A DNA stretch of 64,000 nucleotides, taken from an uncultured Mucilaginibacter sp. (GTDB lineage: Bacteria; Bacteroidota; Bacteroidia; Sphingobacteriales; Sphingobacteriaceae). The position numbers and the translations under genes were made by a program. Of this stretch, positions 46,481 through 54,855 are shown piece by piece. The DNA is taken from positions 1 to 64,000 of the forward strand of contig NZ_CALMAT010000130.1 in NCBI RefSeq assembly GCF_937859865.1, written 5' to 3'. Every line of letters begins with the position of its first letter. Positions within the stretch are counted from its first letter, which is position 1. The notes under the pieces were generated by a model. That model searched no databases and was not told the DNA's origin. It saw nothing but the letters and a program-made list of their open reading frames with translations.

Positions 46481-46906
46481 ATGAATGTGAATCAGAAGCC
46501 TGTCAATATTATGCTGGTTGACGATGATGAGATAAATAATTTCATTACCGTTAAACTGATCAGGAAGGGATTTGCCGATGCAGAGATTTCAACTTACTTG
46601 AATGGCCGTCTGGCAATAAACCGGTTAAAGGATATATTTAATAACCATCCGGAGCAAGTTCCTGATTATATTTTGCTGGACATTAATATGCCGATTATGA
46701 ATGGCTGGGAATTTCTGGAGGAATATAAATCCTCAAATTTAGACCCCGATAAAAGGATTACGATTTACATCTTGTCCTCGTCTGTTTTTAGTAATGATAT
46801 TGAAAAAGCCAGGTCATTTAGTTCTGTAGCCAACTTTATATCCAAACCGCTCAACATAGAGTCTATAAAAGAAGTATTTGGTGGCGTAAAAGTACACGCC
46901 GGCTAA
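46481..46906 (+). CDS. Single-domain response regulator (CheY-like receiver)
   Basis: 141 residues from the ATG at 46481 (MNVNQKPVNIMLVDDDEIN); the track start 15 codons earlier is unlikely since TACTTTCG, a near-consensus -7 element, lies at 46462-46469. Receiver only: acidic pair in LVDDDEIN, phospho-acceptor Asp in YILLDINMPIMNG, Ser/Thr in ILSSSVF and Lys in FISKPLN. No output domain, so it acts by phospho-relay or protein contact. Its stop codon overlaps by 4 bp that of the convergent MBL hydrolase. Confidence 0.9.
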   Translation: MNVNQKPVNIMLVDDDEINNFITVKLIRKGFADAEISTYLNGRLAINRLKDIFNNHPEQVPDYILLDINMPIMNGWEFLEEYKSSNLDPDKRITIYILSSSVFSNDIEKARSFSSVANFISKPLNIESIKEVFGGVKVHAG

Positions 46907-47676
46907 CTGTCCAGCGTTTTTACCGAAAACCCGTTATTGTCTGTAACCTTGCCAATGGCAAGGTTTTTTGCATGGTAAAAACAGCATATCCAATTTTCTT
47001 CGGCGGCTTGTTTTCCAAAACGTTCGCGCAGTTCCATTGATTTTTTTCCGTCAAAATCATATTTTGCAGCAAACTTTCTGATCAATTGTTCTGGTTCCGG
47101 CAAAACATCGCCGCCAAAAAAATAAATTTCTCCCGCTGACTCGATTTTAAAAACCTGGTGAAACGGGCAATGGCCACCAGTCAGTTCGTAAGTAATTCCG
47201 TTCCTGAAATTGCCGCTACCTTCCACCAAAGTTACGTTAACTGATTGTTGCAGCACTTCAAAGATCGGTTGCCGGTAAGAAGATGATTTTCCGGAAAAAG
47301 CAAACTCCCATTCGCCGCGCTGGATGATGTGTTCGGCATCCGGAAAAGACGGCTCCATTCTTCCGTTTCGTTCTACCACCAGGCCACCGGTATGGTCGTA
47401 ATGCAGGTGCGACATTAAAATCAGCGTAACATCTTCCGGTTCAAAACCAGCGTTTCTGATGTTATCATGTAGCATCAGTTCGCCGTTCGGGTTTTTGAAA
47501 CCTAAACCGGCATCCATCAAAATTAAATCGTGTTCGGTTTTGAGTAAAAACGGCTGAACGTGGATGAAAATAGAGCCTTTTCGGTCTGTAGGGCTATCGG
47601 TAAGCGGGTTAAAAGGGACAAACTTTTTGGTAGAATCAACAGAAAAAGAACCTTCGCCCAACGCATAAATATTCAT
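46903..47676 (-). CDS. MBL-fold metallo-hydrolase
   Basis: 257 residues. Metallo-beta-lactamase fold with the two-metal motif LMSHLHYDHTGG, further ligands in GGHCPFHQVFKI and GGDVLPEPEQ. Overall like quorum-quenching lactonase/YtnP-type hydrolases, but substrate is not readable. Cytoplasmic by lack of signal. Convergent with the response regulator, sharing 4 bp at the 3' ends. A TAAAAACAGCAT copy is inside the coding region (46976). Confidence 0.85.
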   Translation of the reverse strand: MNIYALGEGSFSVDSTKKFVPFNPLTDSPTDRKGSIFIHVQPFLLKTEHDLILMDAGLGFKNPNGELMLHDNIRNAGFEPEDVTLILMSHLHYDHTGGLVVERNGRMEPSFPDAEHIIQRGEWEFAFSGKSSSYRQPIFEVLQQSVNVTLVEGSGNFRNGITYELTGGHCPFHQVFKIESAGEIYFFGGDVLPEPEQLIRKFAAKYDFDGKKSMELRERFGKQAAEENWICCFYHAKNLAIGKVTDNNGFSVKTLDS

Positions 47677-47753
47677 AGCAATGCTAAAATCAGTTTAAAC
47701 TTATTTAATGATAAGTCAATAACTATCTTTACTGTTTAAACTTTTTTAAAGAT

Positions 47754-49469
47754 ATGCAAAAGCGATGGGTTTTGGAGCAGGAGGGAAACCGCGAACAGGT
47801 TTTGGCTTTGGCAGAGGCTTTGCAAATTGACGAAGTGCTGAGCAACCTGCTGGTGCAGCGCGGCGTTACTACTTTTGAAGAAGCCAGATACTTTTTCAGG
47901 CCGGATTTAGGCCATTTGCACGATCCGTTTTTAATGCAGGATATGGAAAAAGCCGTGCTTCGGATTGAAAAAGCTATCAGCAACAACGAAAAAATATTGA
48001 TTTATGGTGATTACGATGTGGACGGAACCACGGCCGTTTCTGTTGTGTATCAGTTTTTTAAGAAGCGTTACAAAAACATTTTCTTTTATATTCCGAACCG
48101 ATACACGGAAGGTTACGGCATTTCTACCGCCGGGATTGATTTTGCTGCCGAGCATAATTTCAGTTTGATTATTGCTTTGGATTGCGGTATCAAATCCGTA
48201 GAAAAAGTAATTTATGCCGGTAAAAGAAGCATTGACTTTATCATCTGCGACCACCATTTGCCAGGCGAAGAACTGCCGCAAGCCGTTGCCGTTTTAGATC
48301 CGAAAAGAAGCGATTGCGGTTATCCTTACAAAGAGCTTTCTGGCTGCGGTATTGGTTTTAAACTGATTCAGGCTTATGCCGAAAAAAATGATACTCCGTT
48401 TGAAGAAGTCAATTGTTACTTGGATTTGGTTGCCGTCAGTATTGCTTGTGATCTCGTCCACATTAACGGCGAAAACCGCACGCTTACGGCTTTTGGCCTC
48501 GAAAAAATCAACACCAATCCTTCCATTGGTTTAAAAGCTTTGATGAATGTTGCCGGAAAAGCGGAAAATTATACTGTTTCTGATCTCGTTTTTACCATCG
48601 GCCCGCGCATCAATGCCGCCGGGCGGATTGATGATGCCAAACACGCGGTTAACTTGTTGATTGCGGATTGTTCGGTTTCGGCTTCTGATTTCGGCGAATC
48701 CATCAACCTGAAAAATACCGAACGAAAAGAGCATGACCTGAGCATTACCGGCCAGGCTTTGAATATGATTGATCAAAACCCGCTGCTCATCAACCGCCGT
48801 TCTACCGTGGTTTTTCAGGAAAACTGGCACAAAGGCGTGATTGGAATTGTGGCTTCGCGCTTAACCGAAAAATATTACCGGCCAACCGTTGTATTGACCA
48901 AAAGCAATGGCCACGTTACCGGTTCTGCGCGTTCTGTTTACGGTTTTGATTTGTACGAAGCTTTGTGCGGCTGCAGCGATTTACTGTTGCAGTTTGGCGG
49001 ACATAAATATGCCGCCGGTTTAACTTTGCTGCCCGAAAACGTAACAGCGTTTAGCGAACGTTTTGAGGAAATTGTAGCTTCGGTAATTACAGAAGAACAA
49101 TTGGTGCAACGGATCAGGATTGATGCTGAAATCAAATTAAACCACATTACACCGCGTTTTCTACGGATTTTAAAGCAGTTTGCGCCTTTCGGCCCGGAAA
49201 ATATGACGCCTGTTTTCGTAACTAAAAATGTGTATGTTAGCGGCAATATAAACCTGGTGGGCGAAAAACACCTTAAACTTTGCGTAGTGCAGGAGGGTTC
49301 TGCAATTTTTAACTGTATTGGTTTTGGTATGGGCGACTATATTTATGCCATTAAAAACAGTATGCCGTTTGATATTTGTTATACCATCGAAGAAAACGTT
49401 TGGCGCGAACAGAAAACTTTGCAATTGAATGTAAAAGGGATTCGGTTTGAAGATACAACATCAGCATAA
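47754..49469 (+). CDS. recJ: Single-stranded-DNA-specific exonuclease RecJ
   Basis: 571 residues. DHH-family 5'-3' exonuclease in RecF recombination, mismatch and base-excision repair. Motifs: IYGDYDVDGTTAV (motif I), ALDCGIKS, FIICDHHLPGEELP (DHH), SGCGIGFKLIQA; DHHA1 domain with QFGGHKYAAGLTL; C-terminal OB domain (about 460-565). A TATCTTTA near-consensus -7 lies 23 nt upstream of the ATG. Heads a recJ-lptB-GH3 operon (3- and 6-bp gaps). Contains motif copies at 48221 and 49352. Confidence 0.95.
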   Translation: MQKRWVLEQEGNREQVLALAEALQIDEVLSNLLVQRGVTTFEEARYFFRPDLGHLHDPFLMQDMEKAVLRIEKAISNNEKILIYGDYDVDGTTAVSVVYQFFKKRYKNIFFYIPNRYTEGYGISTAGIDFAAEHNFSLIIALDCGIKSVEKVIYAGKRSIDFIICDHHLPGEELPQAVAVLDPKRSDCGYPYKELSGCGIGFKLIQAYAEKNDTPFEEVNCYLDLVAVSIACDLVHINGENRTLTAFGLEKINTNPSIGLKALMNVAGKAENYTVSDLVFTIGPRINAAGRIDDAKHAVNLLIADCSVSASDFGESINLKNTERKEHDLSITGQALNMIDQNPLLINRRSTVVFQENWHKGVIGIVASRLTEKYYRPTVVLTKSNGHVTGSARSVYGFDLYEALCGCSDLLLQFGGHKYAAGLTLLPENVTAFSERFEEIVASVITEEQLVQRIRIDAEIKLNHITPRFLRILKQFAPFGPENMTPVFVTKNVYVSGNINLVGEKHLKLCVVQEGSAIFNCIGFGMGDYIYAIKNSMPFDICYTIEENVWREQKTLQLNVKGIRFEDTTSA

Positions 49470-49472
49470 AAA

Positions 49473-50210
49473 ATGATTTTAAGGGCAGAAAATTTAATTA
49501 AAAAATACAAGCAGCGCACCGTTGTAAACGATGTTACTTTTGATGTGCAGCAAGGCGAAATTGTAGGTTTGCTTGGCCCAAACGGTGCCGGAAAAACCAC
49601 TTCTTTTTATATGATTGTTGGTTTGATCAAACCAAACGAAGGAAAGATTTTTCTGGAAGACGAAGACATAACCGATGCGCCGATGTACCGACGCGCACAA
49701 AAAGGCATTGGTTATCTGGCGCAGGAAGCTTCTGTTTTTCGCAAACTTTCGGTAGAAGACAACATCAAAGCCGTGTTGGAAATGGGCAAAATGAACCAAG
49801 CCGAACAAAAAGACAAGCTGGAAGAACTGATTGACGAATTTAGTTTGCAAAAAGTGCGTAAAAACCGCGGCGATTTGCTTTCGGGCGGAGAACGCCGCCG
49901 GACTGAGATTGCCCGCGCTTTGGCTGCCGAACCTAAGTTTATTTTGCTGGACGAACCTTTTGCCGGCGTTGATCCGATTGCGGTGGAAGAAATTCAATTT
50001 ATGGTAGCCAAATTACGAACGCGCAACATCGGGATTTTGATTACCGACCACAACGTGCAGGAAACTTTATCCATTACAGACCGCGCTTACCTGCTTTTTG
50101 AAGGCAAGATTTTGCGTTATGGCGAACCGGAAGTGTTGGCAGAAGACCCGATTGTACGCAAATTATATCTGGGTTCTAACTTCGTTTTAAAAAGAAAAAC
50201 TTTCGCCTAA
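49473..50210 (+). CDS. lptB: LPS export ABC transporter ATPase LptB
   Basis: 245 residues. Walker [15 protein letters not shown]-loop [17 protein letters not shown] (LptB signature), ABC signature [15 protein letters not shown], Walker [14 protein letters not shown], switch His in ITDHNVQET. Powers LptFG extraction of lipopolysaccharide from the inner membrane. Starts 3 nt after recJ; the GH3 gene follows at 6 nt. Partner lpt genes are elsewhere. Confidence 0.95.
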   Translation: MILRAENLIKKYKQRTVVNDVTFDVQQGEIVGLLGPNGAGKTTSFYMIVGLIKPNEGKIFLEDEDITDAPMYRRAQKGIGYLAQEASVFRKLSVEDNIKAVLEMGKMNQAEQKDKLEELIDEFSLQKVRKNRGDLLSGGERRRTEIARALAAEPKFILLDEPFAGVDPIAVEEIQFMVAKLRTRNIGILITDHNVQETLSITDRAYLLFEGKILRYGEPEVLAEDPIVRKLYLGSNFVLKRKTFA

Positions 50211-50216
50211 AGCCCT

Positions 50217-51743
50217 ATGACTTTCATCAATTCATTAGTTACCTGGATCATGAAAAAGCGGATGCACCAGATCGAGCTTTTTATCAAATATCCAAATGAG
50301 GTGCAGGAAGAATGGTTTGAAAACTTAATTACCAGCGCAGAAAATACCGAATGGGGCAAAAAGTACGGTTATAAAAGTATCGAAAATGCAAATGATTTCC
50401 GGCAGCGTTTCCCGATTCAAACTTATGATACTTTAAAACCTTACATCGAGCGGATGATGAAAGGCGAGCAAAATGTGCTTTGGCCTTCGGAAATTAAATG
50501 GTTTGCCAAGTCATCCGGCACCACAAGTGATCGCAGCAAATTTATTCCGGTAAGTGAAGAAGCGATGGAAGAATGCCATTTTAAAGGTGGCAAAGACATG
50601 ATCACGCTGTATTGCAACAACCGCCCGGAAGCCAAATTATTTACTGGTAAAACATTAGTTTTAGGCGGAAGCCATCAAATTAACCAATTAAATACGGACT
50701 CTTTTTATGGCGATCTTTCTGCCGTTCTCCTAAAAAATTTACCGCTTTGGGCTGAGTTTTACCGAACGCCGGAATTGGCCATTACGCTGATTGAGAACTA
50801 TGAAGAGAAGATTGAAAAGATTGCTAACATCACCAAATTGGTTAATGTTACAGCAATCAGCGGCGTGCCAACTTGGAACATTGTGCTGGCAAAACGTTTG
50901 TTGGAACTGACCGGGAAAGACAACTTGTTGGAAATCTGGCCAAACCTTGAACTATACGTTCATGGTGCCGTTTCTTTTACGCCTTACCGCGATCATTTTA
51001 AAAAGCTGGTTCCAAGCGATGCAATGTATTACATGGAAACGTACAACGCTTCGGAAGGGTTTTTTGGGATTCAGGACCAGTCGGATTCGGAAGAAATGCT
51101 GCTGATGCTGGATTATGGCGTGTTTTACGAATTTTTGCCAATTGAAAATTTGTTTGATGATGACCCGAAAACGCTGCTGTTGCATGAGGTTGAAACCGGT
51201 AAAAACTATGCTTTGATCATTTCTACCAATTCCGGTTTGTGGCGGTACATGATTGGCGATACGGTTCAGTTTACGTCGCTTTCGCCTTTTCGCATCCGCA
51301 TCACCGGCCGCACCAAACACTTTATCAATGCTTTTGGCGAAGAAGTGATTATTGATAACAGCGAAAGGGCTTTAAAAGAAGCATGTACGCAAACCGGTGC
51401 CATCATCCGCGAGTACACCGCAGCACCACTTTATTTTGACGGAAACAAGGCCGGCGGGCACGAATGGATCATCGAGTTTGAAAAGCAGCCGGACGAATTT
51501 GAGCGTTTTGTGGATCTGCTGGACGAAACCCTGCGCAAAGTAAACTCGGATTATGACGCCAAACGGTTTAAAGATATGGCTTTAAAAAGGCCGCTTGTCC
51601 ATATTGCTGCCGACGGTACATTTTACAAATGGCTCAAACAAAAAGGCAAACTGGGCGGCCAGCACAAAGTGCCGCGCCTGGCCAATAACCGCGAATATGT
51701 AGATTCTATTTTATCAATTATGAATATTCAGGTAACAATTTGA
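50217..51743 (+). CDS. GH3 family acyl-amido synthetase-like protein
   Basis: 508 residues. Related to plant GH3 auxin-amino acid conjugases (ANL superfamily): adenylation signature KSSGTTSDRSKFIPV, the Gly-rich AVSFTPYRDHF, YNASEGFFGIQDQ and a C-terminal GLWRYMIGDTVQFTS. It should adenylate a carboxylic acid and pass it to an amine; bacterial substrates are mostly unknown. Co-transcription with lptB hints at an envelope or lipid link (inference). Contains a 12-mer copy at 51373 (LKEAC). Confidence 0.88.
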   Translation: MTFINSLVTWIMKKRMHQIELFIKYPNEVQEEWFENLITSAENTEWGKKYGYKSIENANDFRQRFPIQTYDTLKPYIERMMKGEQNVLWPSEIKWFAKSSGTTSDRSKFIPVSEEAMEECHFKGGKDMITLYCNNRPEAKLFTGKTLVLGGSHQINQLNTDSFYGDLSAVLLKNLPLWAEFYRTPELAITLIENYEEKIEKIANITKLVNVTAISGVPTWNIVLAKRLLELTGKDNLLEIWPNLELYVHGAVSFTPYRDHFKKLVPSDAMYYMETYNASEGFFGIQDQSDSEEMLLMLDYGVFYEFLPIENLFDDDPKTLLLHEVETGKNYALIISTNSGLWRYMIGDTVQFTSLSPFRIRITGRTKHFINAFGEEVIIDNSERALKEACTQTGAIIREYTAAPLYFDGNKAGGHEWIIEFEKQPDEFERFVDLLDETLRKVNSDYDAKRFKDMALKRPLVHIAADGTFYKWLKQKGKLGGQHKVPRLANNREYVDSILSIMNIQVTI

Positions 51744-51797
51744 TTTCTGTTACCGTAAGAAAGGAGGTAGAAGACACTAAGCTTAACAAATTTATTA

Positions 51798-52946
51798 ATG
51801 AAGTATATCAAGGAGTTGGACAGTCTGAGAGCACTGGCTATATCCACTGTTATTGTAACGCATTGGTTCCCTAAAAATTCTTTATTGCAATCTGTTGCTT
51901 CAGGCTTTGATGCACCTACTATATTCTTTGTTATCAGCGGCTTTTTAATCACAAGTATTTTATTAAAGGATAGGAAACGTGCAGAAGTTCTTAACATTAA
52001 TAAGATTACACTTTTCAAGAACTTCTTTTTTAAGCGCGCTATTCGGGTTTTTCCAGGTTATTTTTTAGTAATTGCAATTTGGTATTTTACTCAACCCTCT
52101 AACGATCCTATTAATTACAACTATTTCTTAATGTTTATTTCTAATATTTACATCTATAAAATAAAGGAATGGCCTGCACTTACACATTTATGGACTATGT
52201 CTGTAGAAGAGCAGTTTTATTTTTTATGGCCGTTGCTTGTATTATATATTAACAAGAAATTTTTGCCGCATTTAATTTTGCTGTGTGTGGGTATTAGCAT
52301 TATTAGCCAATGTATTACTGCACCGTTGAACGAGTTTTCTATGGTTTTAACGACCAATTGCTTTGGCTTCCTTGCAATAGGTGCCCTGCTTTCCTGGATA
52401 ACCATTATAAAGCCAAAAAAGCTTCCTGCTTTTTATAAAATTGTTTGTTATGTTGCTATTTTAAGCTTTACGATCATCTTAGCTCAGATTATCTTTCACC
52501 TGTCAAATTATATTAAAAGTCCAATTGTAAGGGCATTAATGACAATGTGTAAAAGCAGAATTTTAATTTCCTTTATAACTGTGTGGGTTATTACCTTCTT
52601 TGTTGTAAGAAAAGATGAAAAATGGTATTTATTTGCGTTTTTGCTGGAGAACAAAATTCTGATGCGTGTTGGTAAAATTAGTTACGGAATTTACCTTTAC
52701 CATTTGATCATTCCTTATTACACCTATCATCCTACTAACATTATCTTATACAAGTTTTTACATATATCGCTAAGTGCCGGAGTTTATAACTATGTAATGA
52801 TTGCTGAAAATTTTATTTCATTAATGCTTATTTCAATATTTTCTTACAAGTTTTTTGAATTGCCGCTTTTACAACTTAAAAAGCATTTTAATACATCAAA
52901 ATTAAAAGTGGCACCCGGAACAATAGATATTGTTTTAGACGCATAA
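51798..52946 (+). CDS. Membrane acyltransferase, OafA/YrhL (acyltransferase 3) family
   Basis: 382 residues, about ten membrane segments. N-terminal LDSLRALAISTVIVTHWFP carries the catalytic Arg and His of acyltransferase 3; FKRAIRVFPGYFLVI and LTHLWTMSVEEQFYFLWPLL are family landmarks. Adds acetyl or other acyl groups to surface sugars. Base composition is clearly more AT-rich than all neighbours, with many AAA, ATA, TTA codons, and it lacks the 12-mer entirely; both suggest recent acquisition. It follows the GH3 gene by 54 nt. Confidence 0.9.
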   Translation: MKYIKELDSLRALAISTVIVTHWFPKNSLLQSVASGFDAPTIFFVISGFLITSILLKDRKRAEVLNINKITLFKNFFFKRAIRVFPGYFLVIAIWYFTQPSNDPINYNYFLMFISNIYIYKIKEWPALTHLWTMSVEEQFYFLWPLLVLYINKKFLPHLILLCVGISIISQCITAPLNEFSMVLTTNCFGFLAIGALLSWITIIKPKKLPAFYKIVCYVAILSFTIILAQIIFHLSNYIKSPIVRALMTMCKSRILISFITVWVITFFVVRKDEKWYLFAFLLENKILMRVGKISYGIYLYHLIIPYYTYHPTNIILYKFLHISLSAGVYNYVMIAENFISLMLISIFSYKFFELPLLQLKKHFNTSKLKVAPGTIDIVLDA

Positions 52947-53046
52947 GACAACCCGTATTTTAATTTATTGGAATACTTGATAAAAGTTCGTACCTTTTAA
53001 ATAATTCAAATACTATATGTAAAACTTGCCATACTTCTTTTACCAC

Positions 53047-54018
53047 CTATTTTTTACGCTCGGTCGTGAAACGTACCAGTTGCTCCAAACCAGTCCGAAA
53101 TTCATTTGGAGGGAAAGTGTTTAAAATCGCAAAAGCTTCTTCCTGGTATTTTGCCATTTGGGTTGAAGCATAAGCCAAACCGCCGGAACCTTTTACAAAA
53201 TCAATAATTTCGGCTACTTTTTTGGGTTCTTCGTTGTGGTTTTTAACAAGGTTGATGATGTTTCGCCGATCGGTTTTTGATGCTTTGTTTAAGGCATAAA
53301 TCAACGGAAGCGTAATCTTTTTCTCCTTGATATCAATGCCCAAAGGTTTGCCTACATCGTCCAAACCGAAATCAAACATATCGTCCTTGATCTGGAAAGC
53401 AATGCCAATCTTCTCCCCAAAAAGCCGCATCCGTTCAACCGTTTCTGCATCTGCACCGGCCGAAGCTGCGCCGCAGGCACAGCACGAAGCAATTAAAGAA
53501 GCTGTTTTCTGGCGGATCACTTCGTAATAAATCGGTTCGCCCACATCCATTTTCCGCACTTTCTCGATCTGCAACAGTTCGCCTTCGCTCATTTGTTTTA
53601 CCGCTTCGGATACTATTTTTAGCAGTGAAAAATCATTGTTGTCCAGCGAAAGCAGCAAGCCTTTTGATAACAGATAATCGCCAACCAAAACCGCAATTTT
53701 GTTTTTCCACAAAGCATTGATGGAAAAGAAACCGCGCCGCTGATAGGAATTGTCAACCACATCATCATGCACCAGAGTGGCCGTGTGCAGCAGTTCAACC
53801 AAGGCTGCACCGCGATGCGTGGATTCATTGATCCCGCCGCACAAACCGGCACTAAAAAACACAAACATCGGCCTGATTTGCTTGCCTTTTCTTTTGACAA
53901 TATAATGGGTGATGCGGTCGAGCAGCGGAACCGAACTGTGCATTGAAGCTTTGAACTTGTCTTCAAAAACATCAATTTCGGCAGCTATCGGTTTTTTAAT
54001 CTCGTCTATGCTTGGCAT
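53047..54018 (-). CDS. Polyprenyl synthetase (all-trans, octaprenyl-type)
   Basis: 323 residues. First Asp-rich motif LVHDDVVDNS with GRRG-like RRG following, second FQIKDDMFDFG; GKQIRPMF at the start. Chain-length region before the first DDxxD has small residues (LLHTATLVHDD), compatible with long products used for menaquinone side chains. Promoter on the minus strand: TTG-N21-TATCTTTG (54094-54125). An ATACTTCTTTTA copy sits five bases beyond the stop. Confidence 0.92.
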   Translation of the reverse strand: MPSIDEIKKPIAAEIDVFEDKFKASMHSSVPLLDRITHYIVKRKGKQIRPMFVFFSAGLCGGINESTHRGAALVELLHTATLVHDDVVDNSYQRRGFFSINALWKNKIAVLVGDYLLSKGLLLSLDNNDFSLLKIVSEAVKQMSEGELLQIEKVRKMDVGEPIYYEVIRQKTASLIASCCACGAASAGADAETVERMRLFGEKIGIAFQIKDDMFDFGLDDVGKPLGIDIKEKKITLPLIYALNKASKTDRRNIINLVKNHNEEPKKVAEIIDFVKGSGGLAYASTQMAKYQEEAFAILNTFPPNEFRTGLEQLVRFTTERKK

Positions 54019-54093
54019 TTACCGGTTTGGTGGGGTTAATATCGAAATAAGTAAAACCAGCATAGCAAGGTAAATTCTGTTCGGGTTTGTGCT

Positions 54094-54125
54094 CAAAGAT
54101 ACAAATCGGAAACAAAAAAACGCAA
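54094..54125 (-). promoter_or_regulatory. Promoter of the polyprenyl synthetase gene
   Basis: Minus-strand TTG, 21 nt, TATCTTTG (exact TAnnTTTG), about 75 nt upstream of the ATG. It overlaps the left arm of the hairpin at 54114-54154. Confidence 0.55.
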
Positions 54126-54154
54126 CAAGCCACATTGTGGCCAATTGCGTTTTT
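54114..54154. terminator. Terminator-like hairpin upstream of the polyprenyl synthetase gene
   Basis: AAAAAAACGCAA / TTGCGTTTTT stem with inner GCCAC/GTGGC arms. Could end the minus-strand transcript coming from 54338, just upstream of the next promoter. Confidence 0.7.
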
Positions 54155-54195
54155 AGCTAAAACCTGTTTAAACTTATTCTTTTGTATTTTGCACA

Positions 54196-54289
54196 ATGCT
54201 TCTTTTACCCTACAAAAATTGGTATGCCCTGGTTTCTGGTTTGTTCAGGCTGAATGTATGCACCAATTTTTATAGGGTAAAAGAAGCAT
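54196..54289. repeat. 94-bp MITE-like element with ~28-bp terminal inverted repeats
   Basis: Ends ATGCTTCTTTTACCCTACAAAAATTGGT and ACCAATTTTTATAGGGTAAAAGAAGCAT, nearly perfect inverted repeats around a 38-bp unrelated middle. Near-identical ends occur at 62235-62325, and a diverged version at 862-954. GTTTAAACTT and AAGTTTAAAC sit outside the two ends. No transposase nearby and no ORF inside. Confidence 0.8.
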
Positions 54290-54337
54290 CAACTTAAAAA
54301 AAGTTTAAACATCTTTTGAATCAGAAAAAAAACGGGT

Positions 54338-54703
54338 TTATTCTTCTCCGCCTACTTTTGCCTGGTCTGGCTCTTCGCGGTAACCGGCGCCTTCCGTTTC
54401 AGGTTGTAAAGTTGCAGCGTCTTCTTCTGGTGTATTGGTTGATGGCGAAGGCACTTCTTCCAGTTGTTCTTCGGTTAGGTTTGTGCTTCCGCTAATGTTT
54501 TCCCAAGGCTTTTCGCCTTCTTGTTCTATCGTCATGGCTTTTGGTATTTGGTGTCCTTCTTCATGTTCAACAACTACATTGCCGCTTTCTGTGTCCTGCT
54601 CTTCGTCGCCCAAAAAACCGGCGTCAAAATGGCTGCGGTTGTTATCATCTTCCCTGCCCTGGTCGTCCAGGTCGCGGAAAACTTCGTCTTTAGGATCTAT
54701 CAT
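54338..54703 (-). CDS. Acidic, probably disordered protein of unknown function
   Basis: 121 residues, unrecognised. Very rich in Glu/Asp with almost no hydrophobic core: MIDPKDEVFRDLDDQGREDD, GNVVVEHEEGHQIPKAM, EEVPSPSTNTPEEDAATLQPETEG. No signal peptide or Cys. Small acidic proteins like this are found singly in Sphingobacteriaceae and may be stress or nucleoid-related, but this is a guess. Reading frame and codon use look genuine, since the reverse frames show runs of Ser/Phe typical of antisense. Confidence 0.6.
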   Translation of the reverse strand: MIDPKDEVFRDLDDQGREDDNNRSHFDAGFLGDEEQDTESGNVVVEHEEGHQIPKAMTIEQEGEKPWENISGSTNLTEEQLEEVPSPSTNTPEEDAATLQPETEGAGYREEPDQAKVGGEE

Positions 54704-54844
54704 TTTTTGCTGGTTTAAGTTTAAAATTTATTGCCATAAAAGAAGCATCGAAACCGCAGATTGTTTGCGTTGAGGTTATAAAATGGGTTTTTTGAAAACC
54801 ACCTCTGCCATACCGATAAACAACATGCCTTTGCCTCCTTTCAG

Positions 54845-54852
54845 TATCTTTG
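54845..54852 (+). promoter_or_regulatory. -7 promoter element fused to the antiporter start
   Basis: TATCTTTG (exact TAnnTTTG) ends three bases before the ATG at 54856, so transcription should start at or next to the start codon, predicting a leaderless mRNA. Confidence 0.6.
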
Positions 54853-54855
54853 TTG

